DNA from: Acidovorax sp. 107
Lineage (GTDB): Bacteria > Pseudomonadota > Gammaproteobacteria > Burkholderiales > Burkholderiaceae_C
Reading direction: 5' to 3'
NCBI RefSeq assembly: GCF_003058055.1
Contig: NZ_QBTZ01000001.1
Coordinates: 3,242,001 to 3,306,000, forward strand
DNA length: 64,000 nucleotides
How positions within the stretch are numbered: the first letter of the stretch is position 1; the number at the start of each line of letters is the position of its first letter. The position numbers and the translations under genes are program-made. The notes under the pieces were generated by a model. That model was not told the DNA's origin. It did no database searches and saw nothing but the letters and a program-made list of their open reading frames with translations. This document shows positions 52,158 to 60,114 of the stretch, one piece after another.

Positions 52158-53120
52158 ATGCAACGCAGAATCACCCTCCACACGGCCCTGGCCGTGATCG
52201 CGGCCACCACGCTGGCCTGGGGCACCGGCGCGCAGGCGCAGCAGCCCGGCGCCGCCCCCCGCATCGCCGTGACCGACCTGGCCTACGCCCAGCGTGTGTC
52301 CGAGTACTTCATGGCGGGCACCTACCAGCGCAGCAGCCAGATGAGCGCCCAGGGCAGCCAGGGCGGTGGCTACAGCCACGGCATGTACGGCGGTGGGGGC
52401 TCGTACTCGGGTCAGCAGTCCATGCAGGCGTCCGAGCAGGCCAGCGGCACGTATGTGGCCGGGCGCTACAGCTACATCGAACAGCGCGAGCTGGGCGGCT
52501 ACACCAACGACATCAAGGGCGCCATCCTGCAGGGCACATACTTCCGCCTGGTGCAGGGCAAGGGCTTTGACGCCGGCAAGCCCCAGCCGAGCAAGGCCGA
52601 GCAGGTGCTCAACCAGGTGCAGGGCGGCAAGATGGCTACCCCGCAAGCACAGCCCCAGGTCAACGATGTGATCACCCGCATCAAGAAGGGTGAGTTCAAC
52701 GGCGCCGACTACGTGCTGTTCGGCGTGGTGTCCAGCATCGAGTTCACCGATGCGCTCTCGCCCCTGCAAGGCACCACCAGCGCCACGCGCCAGTACGGCC
52801 TGCAGTTGCTGACTGACTTCTCGCTCATCAACACCAAGACCTACGAGATCAAGGCAGCGTTCTCGGCCCAGGGCGAAGGCAACGACACCAAGATCCTGTC
52901 GATCCGTGGCGACATTGCACCCCCCAACCGGGCCAAGGTGATGCGTGAAACCTCGCTGTCGCTGGCGCAGGACGTGTACCAGCAGCTTGCCATGCAGCTG
53001 GGCTACACCGACGCCAACCTGGCGCGCGGCGTGCGCCCGCCCGTGGTGTACCAGCAGGGCGGCCAACCCATGCCCGTGCCGCAGCCCCAGCAGCCCGAGC
53101 AGGTGCTGATTCTCAAGTAA
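52158..53120 (+). CDS. CsgG/LpoB-fold secreted protein
   Basis: A 320-residue exported protein with signal cleavage near AQAQQ (29). RIAVTDLAYAQRVSEYF at the mature start, GADYVLFGVVSSIEF in the middle and RETSLSLAQDVYQQLAMQLGY at the end follow the CsgG/HfaB/LpoB nucleotide-binding-like fold. A Gly/Ser/Gln-rich insert (about 55-100) is unusual. Role unknown; context suggests envelope biogenesis with the lpoB cluster. CAAGGAG precedes the ATG. A terminator hairpin follows at 53190. Confidence 0.78.
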   Translation: MQRRITLHTALAVIAATTLAWGTGAQAQQPGAAPRIAVTDLAYAQRVSEYFMAGTYQRSSQMSAQGSQGGGYSHGMYGGGGSYSGQQSMQASEQASGTYVAGRYSYIEQRELGGYTNDIKGAILQGTYFRLVQGKGFDAGKPQPSKAEQVLNQVQGGKMATPQAQPQVNDVITRIKKGEFNGADYVLFGVVSSIEFTDALSPLQGTTSATRQYGLQLLTDFSLINTKTYEIKAAFSAQGEGNDTKILSIRGDIAPPNRAKVMRETSLSLAQDVYQQLAMQLGYTDANLARGVRPPVVYQQGGQPMPVPQPQQPEQVLILK

Positions 53121-53126
53121 GCCGCA

Positions 53127-54212
53127 ATGCGCACCGCCGTGCACCAGCAGCCCTGGCGGGCGAAGGCCTGTGCGGTGCGGACCCTCTCCAAGGCCAGCCC
53201 TGTGCTGGCCTTTTTTGCGTCTGCCACCCTGGCCATGGCGCTGGCTGGTTGCTCGGCCCCGCATGTGCCTGAGGGCGCTACTGCGGCACAGCCGGACCTT
53301 GTGGTGCCCGCCGTCGAACAGGGCCCGGCGCCGGGTGCAGGGTTCATCCTGGGGGTCTTGCCGGGCGTGGGCGACGCCGTGCTCCAGACCCTGCAGCGCG
53401 CGGAGCGCACTGCGCCGCTGCGCTACCGCGTGATCGTCATCCCCGGCTCGGGCTGCGCAGGCATGGGGCCCATCGCGAACCGATACTTCGCCGGCCTGCT
53501 GCACGCACAGGTGCTGGTGCTGCACAAGCCGGGGGTAGACCCCCGGTCACAGACGAAGCCTGCCGACTGCCCCCACCGGTTTGTGCTGCAAGACCGCCAT
53601 TCCACCTGGCTTGCGCAGGCACGTGCCGCGCTGCGCGCGGATGCTCAGCAGCTCCAGGGCCAGCCAGCCGTGCCGCAGCTGCTGGTGGGCATCTCTGAAG
53701 GGGCCGAGCTGCTGCCCGCGCTCGCCCCTGAGGTGCCGCACCTGGCCGGGTTGGTGCTCGTTGGCGCCAGCGGCCTGGACCCGCAGGAGGCTGGGGCACT
53801 GCAGGCCCGCCGCGTGGGCGCAGAAGGCGACTGGGCCGCGCTGGAGCAGCTGGTGGCGGGTGCCCCGCATGACAGCGTGGTGGTGCAAGGGCGCAGCCTG
53901 GGTTACTGGCGCGACCTGTGGCACTGGCCCGTGGCGCAGCCGCTCATCGACGGCCCCTGGCCGGTGTTGCAGGTGTGGGGCGGGGACGATGCTCTGGTGC
54001 CTGCGCAGGCCTACGAACGGTTTGCGCAACGGGCGGCTCCGCGTTCACCCGCCGGGTGGTGTGCGCGCCGCATGGAGGGCGCAGACCATGGTCTGCAGCA
54101 GCCTGCGGCGAACGGTGAACCTCGGAGGGACGGTCTGCAGCAGGTATGGGCCTGGCTGGAACAGTGGGCACGTGCACCCCGGAGCGGGCTGTGTGCGCCG
54201 CTGCAGCGCTGA
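53127..54212 (+). CDS. Alpha/beta-hydrolase-fold lipoprotein
   Basis: A 361-residue predicted lipoprotein (lipobox LAGC, Cys 42) with a serine-hydrolase triad: GISEGA near 191, Asp in WGGDDALVP near 288 and His in GADHGL near 324. The substrate is unknown. The start is uncertain: the ATG at 53127 lies 6 bp after the previous stop without a Shine-Dalgarno. Codons 22-30 lie within a perfect terminator hairpin at 53190-53216. GTG at 53202 or ATG at 53235 are alternatives, but they give poor signal peptides. Confidence 0.75.
   Translation: MRTAVHQQPWRAKACAVRTLSKASPVLAFFASATLAMALAGCSAPHVPEGATAAQPDLVVPAVEQGPAPGAGFILGVLPGVGDAVLQTLQRAERTAPLRYRVIVIPGSGCAGMGPIANRYFAGLLHAQVLVLHKPGVDPRSQTKPADCPHRFVLQDRHSTWLAQARAALRADAQQLQGQPAVPQLLVGISEGAELLPALAPEVPHLAGLVLVGASGLDPQEAGALQARRVGAEGDWAALEQLVAGAPHDSVVVQGRSLGYWRDLWHWPVAQPLIDGPWPVLQVWGGDDALVPAQAYERFAQRAAPRSPAGWCARRMEGADHGLQQPAANGEPRRDGLQQVWAWLEQWARAPRSGLCAPLQR
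53190..53216 (+). terminator. Rho-independent terminator inside the next gene's signal-peptide region
   Basis: AAGGCCAGC (53190-53198), loop CCTGT, GCTGGCCTT (53204-53212), T-run 53211-53216: a perfect 9-bp stem. It is well placed to end transcription of the CsgG-like gene, yet it is inside the open frame of the downstream lipoprotein. Confidence 0.85.
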
Positions 54213-54223
54213 GCGCCCGGAGC

Positions 54224-54859
54224 TCACCGGGGCCGGTACATCCTGAACAACTGCTCCGGCCCCACCGTGAAATAGTCGGCCGGGCCGCCGCCGCGCAGGA
54301 TGTGGCCTGCATTCGCCGTGTCGTATACGCCGTCTTTCAGCAGGGCGGTGTCGATGTGCACGGCCACCACCTCGCCCAGCACCAGCCAGGTGTCCACTTG
54401 GGCTCCGTCCACCCCCTGCAGCTGCAGGATCTGCGTGCTGCGGCATTCAAAGGTGACCGGGCTTTCGGCCACGCGTGGCGGGCGCACGCGGGTGGAGGGC
54501 AGGGGGGTGAGGCCGGTCAGGTCGAACTCGCTGACCTCGGGCGGCACGGCGGCGCAGCTCTGGTTCATCACCTCGGCCAGGTCGCGTGTCGCCAGGTTCC
54601 ACACGAACTCGCCCGTGGCCTGCACGTTGCGCACCGTGTCTTTGTAGCCAATGCTGGCAAAGCCCACGATGGGCGGCACGTAGTTGAAAGCGTTGAAGAA
54701 GCTGTAGGGCGCCAGGTTGGTGGCGCCTGTGGCGCTTTGTGTGGAGATCCAGCCAATGGGGCGCGGCCCCACGATGGCATTGAACGGGTCGTGCGGCAGG
54801 CCGTGGCCCTGGCGGGGTTCGTAGCTGTGGACGGTGCGTGAGGGCTGTGGGGTGGTCAT
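54224..54859 (-). CDS. Flavin reductase family protein (FMN-binding split barrel)
   Basis: A 211-residue protein: NAIVGPRPIGWISTQSATGATNLAPYSFFNAFNYVPP (near 27-63) is the flavin-reductase-like split-barrel signature, then DTVRNVQATGEFVWNLATRDL. It probably reduces FMN with NAD(P)H or acts as a monooxygenase component; partner unknown. Convergent with the lipoprotein hydrolase. Confidence 0.9.
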   Translation of the reverse strand: MTTPQPSRTVHSYEPRQGHGLPHDPFNAIVGPRPIGWISTQSATGATNLAPYSFFNAFNYVPPIVGFASIGYKDTVRNVQATGEFVWNLATRDLAEVMNQSCAAVPPEVSEFDLTGLTPLPSTRVRPPRVAESPVTFECRSTQILQLQGVDGAQVDTWLVLGEVVAVHIDTALLKDGVYDTANAGHILRGGGPADYFTVGPEQLFRMYRPR

Positions 54860-55096
54860 GGGGCTCGGCAGGGTGGGGCGAACAGGCAGACACCTTAGCG
54901 GCAGTCGCGGCGCGCTGCAGTCATCGGGATATCTGGTTGCTCACTTTTTTATGGCTATTCGGGCATATGGTTCTAGCGCACAAGGGCAATAGCAGGCAGA
55001 TAGGGTCACAGAGCGCCTGCACACCCTGGCTAATGCCCTGTGCGGCGAGGCCATGCCGTAACGCCCGGCAGCCCCGGCTGCACGCACCGCACGGGG
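54860..55096. other. Intergenic region, nothing recognised
   Basis: 237 bp upstream of the flavin reductase and downstream of the AraC gene. TTTTTTATGGCTATTCGGGC near 54943 is AT-richer and may hold the flavin reductase promoter, but no clear motif was found. Confidence 0.35.
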
Positions 55097-56044
55097 TTAC
55101 GGGACCACGGCCGCCGGCTGCTGCTGCCCCAAAAACCGCCCTGGCGGCTGCCCCACCGACTTGCGCACCATGGCGCTGAAGGCGCTGGCGCTGTAGCCCA
55201 GCTCGGCGGCGATCTGGCCCATGGGCATGCGGCCGGCGGCCAGCGACACGGCCTTGGCCAGGATCACCTGCTGGCGCCATTGGGTGAAGGTGCTGCCCAG
55301 CTCGGAGCGGAACAGGCGTGCCACGGTGCGGGGGCTGGCGCCCGTGTCCTGCGCCCAGTCGGCCAGGGTGTCGTGGCGTGTGGGGTCGGCCAGCACGGCT
55401 TCGCACAGGTGGCGCAGGCGCTTGTCCTGGGGCAGGTCCACGCCCAGCTTCACGGCGGCGGCGCGGGCCAGTTGGTCGCGCACCAGGGCGCTCAAATGCT
55501 GTTCGCGCCGCAGGTCGGCGGGGCTGATCGCGGGGCCGCCGTCGGGCGTGGTGGGCATCTCGCGCACCAGGGCGCGCAGCAGGTCGGACACCTCCAGCAC
55601 GCGGCACTGGCGCCAGGCGTCTTCCTGGTCGCGTGGCACGCCGGGGCCGCAGCGGCCCCGGGGCTGGTGGAAGTACAGCGTGCGCAGGTCGGCGTCTTCC
55701 ACCATGGTCACGGCGTGTTTCACGCCGGGCGGAATCCACAGCGCGCGCGAAGGGGGCACGATGTAGGTGCCGTGGTTCACCGTGAGCCGGATCACGCCCG
55801 TGGTCGATATCGCCACCTGCGCCCAGGGGTGGCTGTGGGGCATGACCTGCGTGTCGGCGGCCAGCCAGCGCAGCTTGGCGCGCACCGGGCGGGCGGCGGT
55901 GGGCACAAACAGCTCGGGCGTGAGCGAGTCCACGTACGACATGCCGCGCGGCTTGCCACCGGGCGCACGGGACACGGCCTGGGCCGCAAAGTGTTCCCCC
56001 CCCGGTTCGGCGGGCGCGGCGAGTTCAGTGGGCGGGTTTGGCAT
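55097..56044 (-). CDS. AraC family regulator with N-terminal cupin
   Basis: A 315-residue regulator: cupin-like sensor (about 60-130, HSHPWAQVAISTTGVIRL and PPGVKHAV) and a C-terminal AraC double helix-turn-helix (about 210-300, HDTLADWAQDTGASPRTVARLFRSELG and MPMGQIAAELGYSASAFSAMVRKSVGQPPGRF). The layout matches the NimR-type AraC group, whose members usually regulate a divergent MFS exporter, as at 56089. A CGATAG-N11-CTATCG dyad occupies the 44-bp gap. Confidence 0.9.
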   Translation of the reverse strand: MPNPPTELAAPAEPGGEHFAAQAVSRAPGGKPRGMSYVDSLTPELFVPTAARPVRAKLRWLAADTQVMPHSHPWAQVAISTTGVIRLTVNHGTYIVPPSRALWIPPGVKHAVTMVEDADLRTLYFHQPRGRCGPGVPRDQEDAWRQCRVLEVSDLLRALVREMPTTPDGGPAISPADLRREQHLSALVRDQLARAAAVKLGVDLPQDKRLRHLCEAVLADPTRHDTLADWAQDTGASPRTVARLFRSELGSTFTQWRQQVILAKAVSLAAGRMPMGQIAAELGYSASAFSAMVRKSVGQPPGRFLGQQQPAAVVP

Positions 56045-56049
56045 GTTTG

Positions 56050-56072
56050 CGATAGAAGTTGTCTGCCTATCG
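56050..56072. promoter_or_regulatory. Dyad operator between divergent araC-type and MFS genes
   Basis: CGATAG (56050-56055), 11-bp spacer, CTATCG (56067-56072), perfect arms. It starts 6 bp upstream of the AraC start codon and ends 17 bp before the MFS start, so a bound protein would affect both genes. Confidence 0.65.
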
Positions 56073-56088
56073 TAAACCTGCCGAGGCC

Positions 56089-57387
56089 ATGCTGCCTAAG
56101 ATCGAGACCATGACTGCTTCCACCTCCGGCGCTACCGCCACCACTGCCAACCCCGTCCCCTTGCGGCAGGACGCCCGCACCATCGGCCTCATCGGCCTGG
56201 CCCACGGCAGCTCGCACTTCTTTCACATGCTGCTGCCGCCGCTGTTTCCGTGGCTGATCGGGGAGTTCGGCTTCAGCTATTCCGAGCTGGGTCTGCTGGT
56301 GTCGGTGTTCTTCGTGATCTCGGGCGTGGGGCAGGCGCTGTCGGGCTTCCTGGTGGATCGCGTGGGCGCGCGGCCGGTGATGTTTTTTGCGCTGTCGAGT
56401 TTTGCGGCCGCGGGCCTGGCGGCGGGCACGGCGCAGGGCTACACGGGCCTGCTGCTGGCGGCGGCTTTGGCCGGGCTGGGCAATGCGCCGTTCCACCCGG
56501 TGGACTTCACGATTCTGAACAAACGCGTGTCGCCACAGCGCCTGGGGCATGGTTTTTCGGTGCACGGCATCAGCGGTAACCTGGGCTGGGCGACGGCGCC
56601 GGTGTTCATGGCGGGCATTGCCACGGCCACAGGCTCATGGCGCACGGCCTGCCTGTGCGGCGGCCTGCTGGCCCTCACGGTGCTGGCCATCATGGTCTGG
56701 AACCGCGATGCGATTGACGACCGTAAGGGCGCCTGGGCGCACCAGGCCAAGGGCGGCGCAGCGGCGGCCCAGCCCGAGCACCCCATGGCCTTCCTCAAGC
56801 TGCCCTCGGTGTGGCTGTGTTTCTCGTTCTTCTTCTGGAGCACCTGCGCACTGAGCGCCATCCAGAGCTTTGCCAGCCCGGCGCTGCAGTCCATGTACGG
56901 CCTGCCGCTGAGCGTGACGGCCATGGTGGTCACGGGCTACATGCTGTGCGGTGCGGCGGGCATGCTGGTGGGCGGTTTTTTGGTGGGCCGTGTGCAGCGG
57001 CTGGAGAAGATCATCTCCGTGTGCCTGCTGGGCTCGGCCGCGCTGCTGGTGGTGGTGGCCTCCGGGCTGCTGCCGGGCATGGCGGCGCTGGTGGTGGCCT
57101 CGGTGGCAGGGCTGGGCACAGGCCTGGCCGGCCCCTCGCGCGACATGCTGATCAAGCGCGCTGCCCCTCCTGGCGCCACGGGCCGCGTGTATGGCACGGT
57201 GTATTCGGGGCTGGACTTGGGCTTTTGCCTGGCGGCCCCGGTGTTCGGCGCCATGCTGGACCACGGCATGACGGCCGGCATCTTCTTTGGCTCGGCCCTG
57301 ACTCTGGGCCTGAGCGTGGTGTCGGCGGCGCTGGTGGGTGTGGGCGTGGCAGCACGGGCTACGAGGCCCGTGCCTGCAGCGGCCTGA
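56089..57387 (+). CDS. MFS transporter, probable drug or metabolite exporter
   Basis: Twelve-helix transporter of 432 residues. LAHGSSHFFHMLLPPLFPWLIGEFGFSYSELGLLVSVFF (about 30-70) resembles the fosmidomycin-resistance (Fsr) branch, and SGFLVDRVGARPVM near 88 is the MFS loop 2-3 motif. Efflux is the likely direction. Its divergent AraC neighbour is the probable regulator. ATG at 56089 or 56110 could be used. Followed by a GC-rich hairpin and T-tract. Confidence 0.88.
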   Translation: MLPKIETMTASTSGATATTANPVPLRQDARTIGLIGLAHGSSHFFHMLLPPLFPWLIGEFGFSYSELGLLVSVFFVISGVGQALSGFLVDRVGARPVMFFALSSFAAAGLAAGTAQGYTGLLLAAALAGLGNAPFHPVDFTILNKRVSPQRLGHGFSVHGISGNLGWATAPVFMAGIATATGSWRTACLCGGLLALTVLAIMVWNRDAIDDRKGAWAHQAKGGAAAAQPEHPMAFLKLPSVWLCFSFFFWSTCALSAIQSFASPALQSMYGLPLSVTAMVVTGYMLCGAAGMLVGGFLVGRVQRLEKIISVCLLGSAALLVVVASGLLPGMAALVVASVAGLGTGLAGPSRDMLIKRAAPPGATGRVYGTVYSGLDLGFCLAAPVFGAMLDHGMTAGIFFGSALTLGLSVVSAALVGVGVAARATRPVPAAA

Positions 57388-57459
57388 AGGGCCCACGGCG
57401 GGGGGGCTCTGTACGGCGCCCAGCACGCCGCGCGGGCCTGTGTTGCAATCCTTGTCGGT

Positions 57460-57511
57460 GGCGCCGGGGCCCTGGTTGGCAGGGCCCAGAGCGGCGCCCT
57501 TTGTTTTCTTT
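57460..57511 (+). terminator. Nested GC-rich hairpin, probable terminator of the MFS gene
   Basis: Inner stem GGGCCCTG (57467-57474) with CAGGGCCC (57480-57487); outer GGCGCC (57460-57465) with GGCGCC (57493-57498); then CTTTGTTTTCTTTC. Confidence 0.6.
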
Positions 57512-57535
57512 CAACACACTTCCAGGACACCGCCC

Positions 57536-58048
57536 ATGACGACCCCCATGTACAACGCCAGCATTCCCGTCTTTCGCCAGATGCTGGGCTCGCTCCAGGA
57601 TATCCTGGCCAAGACCGAGGCCCATGCCACGGCCCGCAAGATCGAGCCGGACGCGCTGCTGCAGGCCCGCCTGTTCCCCGACATGTTCCCCATGGCCCGC
57701 CAGGTGCTGATCGCCTGCGATTTTGCCAAGGGCGTGGCCGCGCGCCTGGCCGGTGTGGAGGTGCCTTCGCTGCCCGACGCCGAGCGCCCCGGTTTTGCCG
57801 ACCTGAACGAGCGCATCAGCACCGTGCTGGCGTTCATCGAAGGCCTGCCGCAGGCCGCGTTTGCCGAGGCCGCCACGCGCCAGATCACCATCCAGCCCGG
57901 CACGCCGCGCGAGAAGCAGTTTGTGGGCGAACACTACCTGCTGCACTACGGCCTGCCGCAGTTCTTCTTCCATGTGAACGCGACCTACGCCATCGCGCGC
58001 CACAACGGCGTGGAGCTGGGCAAGCGCGACTACATGGGCAAGATTTGA
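57536..58048 (+). CDS. DUF1993 family protein
   Basis: A 170-residue helical protein (YNASIPVFRQMLGSLQDILAKTEAHA at the N-terminus; HYLLHYGLPQFFFHVNATYAIARHNGVELGKRDYMG at the C-terminus) of the DUF1993 family, related to DinB-like four-helix bundles. Biochemical function unknown. AGGA lies 9 bp before the ATG at 57536. It stands alone, convergent with the frameshifted hydrolase. Confidence 0.85.
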   Translation: MTTPMYNASIPVFRQMLGSLQDILAKTEAHATARKIEPDALLQARLFPDMFPMARQVLIACDFAKGVAARLAGVEVPSLPDAERPGFADLNERISTVLAFIEGLPQAAFAEAATRQITIQPGTPREKQFVGEHYLLHYGLPQFFFHVNATYAIARHNGVELGKRDYMGKI

Positions 58049-58166
58049 TGCTGCATAGGCGGCTCCGTGGTTGCTGAACCATTGTGGTGCCGCATCCATC
58101 CACCGGAACCGCTCGCGCCCAAAGAGACCCACACCCTGCCCTGCAGGCATAGCCTTTCAGCGCTTT

Positions 58167-58971
58167 CTATCGCCTGCCCGACGCCGCCCGCTCGATGAGT
58201 GCCACCACGGCCTGCGGGTGGCTTACCAGCGACATGTGGCTGGAGCGCACGGTGGCCACTGTGGCGCCGATGCCTTGCGCCATGGCGCGCTGTGCCGCAG
58301 GCGGTAAGGCCTGGTCGTTCTCCGTGACGAGGTACCAACTGGGCTTGTGACGCCAGGCTGTGGCACCCAGCCTGTCGCCAAATGCGCGGGCCGAGATCGG
58401 CTGCTGCACAGCCGCCAGCTGTGCGGCCCGGGCTGTGGGCACGTCGGCGGCCATGACATGCCGGTAGACCTCGGGATCGTCCAGCCAGACCAGCCCCTGC
58501 GCATCGGGCGCGAGCCCGTCCATGGGGGCTTGCAGCCTGGCGAGCAGGTCGGTGACCGATTCACCTGCGTCGGGTACCAGGGCAGAGAGATACACCAGGC
58601 CGCGGACGTTGTCGGCCATGCCGGCTTCGGTAATGACGGCGCCAGCCCATGAGTGGCCGACGAGAAGGGTGTCGCCCGTCTGCCGAGCCAGCACGCGGCG
58701 TGTGGCCGCCACATCGCTCCGCGAGCGAGGTCAGCGGGTTCTGCACCGCCGTGACGTGATAGCCCTTGCGCTGCAGCCGCTCTATCACGGGCCCCCAGCT
58801 CGATCCGTCGGCAAAAGCGCCATGCACCAGCACGATGTTGCGCACGCCAGGCACAGCGGGACCGGGCCCGGCGGCTGACTGCGGCACCACACAACTGGTC
58901 GCCAGCATGACCAGCAGCGATGCAGGCCAGCGTTTGAGCCGGGATGCCCCCGGCATGGCTGATGCGCGCAT
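58167..58971 (-). pseudogene. Alpha/beta hydrolase gene split by a single-base frameshift
   Basis: Two overlapping frames together make one esterase-like hydrolase. The first (from ATG 58971) encodes a signal-like N-terminus, NIVLVHGAFADGSSW and GYHVTAVQNPLTSLAE; the second (to 58167) continues with AATRRVLARQTGDTLLVGHSWAG (nucleophile), the Asp in the VTENDQAL segment and the His in VRSSHMSLVSHP. At the junction the minus strand reads GCGGAGCGATG where GCGGACGATG would keep the frame, so one extra base near 58717 breaks it. The start overlaps the upstream YciI stop as TGATG. It is either a young pseudogene or a sequencing error. Confidence 0.8.
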
Positions 58972-59282
58972 CACGCCACCACCTTGGCCTCGGGGGCCCA
59001 GTCAGCCGGAAAAACCCCGGCGCGCAGGGCTGCGCCAAAGCCGAGCACAGCGTGCTCCACCAGGCGGCGCTGGGCAAAGGAATCCTGCGCAAGCATCTGG
59101 TCCAGTGTCTCGCGGTTCTCGCTGCGCGCCAGCACCAGGCCCCCTGTCCGGTCCTCCAGCGGACCCGCCACCAGGATGCGGCCAGCGCGAGTGTGTTCCA
59201 CCAGCCAGTCGCGGTGGGTGTCCAGGTGCGCGTGGACTTCTTCAACGGGGCGGATGTAGCGCAAGGTGACAAGGTAAAGCAT
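58971..59282 (-). CDS. YciI-like protein
   Basis: A 103-residue ferredoxin-like-fold protein: MLYLVTLRYIRPVEEVHAHLDTHRDWLVEHTRAGRILVAGPL, with the His-Asp pair (H23/D34 region) conserved in YciI proteins, some of which act as dehalogenases or decarboxylases. CAGGAGA precedes the ATG. It lies between azoR and the frameshifted hydrolase in an apparent three-gene unit. Confidence 0.87.
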   Translation of the reverse strand: MLYLVTLRYIRPVEEVHAHLDTHRDWLVEHTRAGRILVAGPLEDRTGGLVLARSENRETLDQMLAQDSFAQRRLVEHAVLGFGAALRAGVFPADWAPEAKVVA

Positions 59283-59326
59283 GGGGTTCTCCTGTGGATC
59301 GAAAAATGGCTGTAGCGGTGCTGCGT

Positions 59327-59953
59327 TCAGTGCGCTGGGGCGGAATCTGGCGACAGATCGGCCACTGCGGCGTAGGCCCCTCGCATGGACGTTTCCCGCG
59401 CCTCGGGGCCGCGGGAGAGGTTCTCGGCCCGGACTACCTGCACGTCGGTGATGCCGATGAACGCCAGGACGGCGCGCAGATAGCTTTCCTGGAAATCCAG
59501 GGGCGCCAGCGCGCCACTCGAATACAGGCCGCCGCGGCTTGATGCAATGAACACCCGTTTGCCTGTGGCCAGGCCCACCGGACCCTGCGCGGTGTACTGG
59601 AACGTGCGACCCGGCTGCACCACACGGTCGATCCACGCCTTCAGCTGGCTGGCCACCGAGAAGTTGTACATCGGTGCGCCGATGACGAGGATGTCGCTGG
59701 CCAGCAGTTCGGCCACGAGCGTTTGCGAACGCGCGTGCTCGACGGCCGTGGCCGCGTGGGCGGGTGGCGTGATGGGCCGAAAGCCCGCAGCGATGGCGCC
59801 GTCCAGGTGTGGAATAGCTTCCGCGACGAGATCGCGGTAGTTCACGGTCGCTGTGGGGTGCTGACGCAGCAGCCCGGCCACGATGGCCTGGCTGAGTGCG
59901 CGCGACGCGGAGCTGTCGGCGAGGATGCTGGAGTCGAGATGGAGAATCTGCAT
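59327..59953 (-). CDS. azoR: FMN-dependent NADH-azoreductase
   Basis: A 208-residue flavodoxin-like quinone/azo reductase: LHLDSSILADSSASRALS (FMN phosphate loop, near 4-21), APMYNFSVASQLKAWIDRVVQPGRTF (near 93-118) and SSRGGLYS near 138. Two-electron reduction of quinones and azo compounds using NADH. First gene of a unit with YciI and a hydrolase; divergent from the LysR gene at 60115, the probable regulator. Confidence 0.93.
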   Translation of the reverse strand: MQILHLDSSILADSSASRALSQAIVAGLLRQHPTATVNYRDLVAEAIPHLDGAIAAGFRPITPPAHAATAVEHARSQTLVAELLASDILVIGAPMYNFSVASQLKAWIDRVVQPGRTFQYTAQGPVGLATGKRVFIASSRGGLYSSGALAPLDFQESYLRAVLAFIGITDVQVVRAENLSRGPEARETSMRGAYAAVADLSPDSAPAH

Positions 59954-60086
59954 GGAATGCCTGGTTGGGAAGAGATCGTTGAAAAGCGGTGGCGCGGGGC
60001 CCGGAACGGCCGGCAGCGTGAGCGCGGTGTCCAGGCCCCAAGCATCCGCAAACGCGCCGCGCCTGTCCAAGACGGAATGTGAGACA

Positions 60087-60109
60087 GTTCAGACCTGAAA
60101 GGACTGAAC
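60087..60109. promoter_or_regulatory. LysR-type dyad between azoR and lysR-type genes
   Basis: GTTCAG (60087-60092), 11 bp, CTGAAC (60104-60109): a perfect T-N11-A dyad of the LTTR type, with a nested TTCAGACCTGAA. It overlaps the Shine-Dalgarno AAAGGA and ends 5 bp before the LysR start codon, so it probably mediates autorepression. Confidence 0.7.
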
Positions 60110-60114
60110 CCGCC

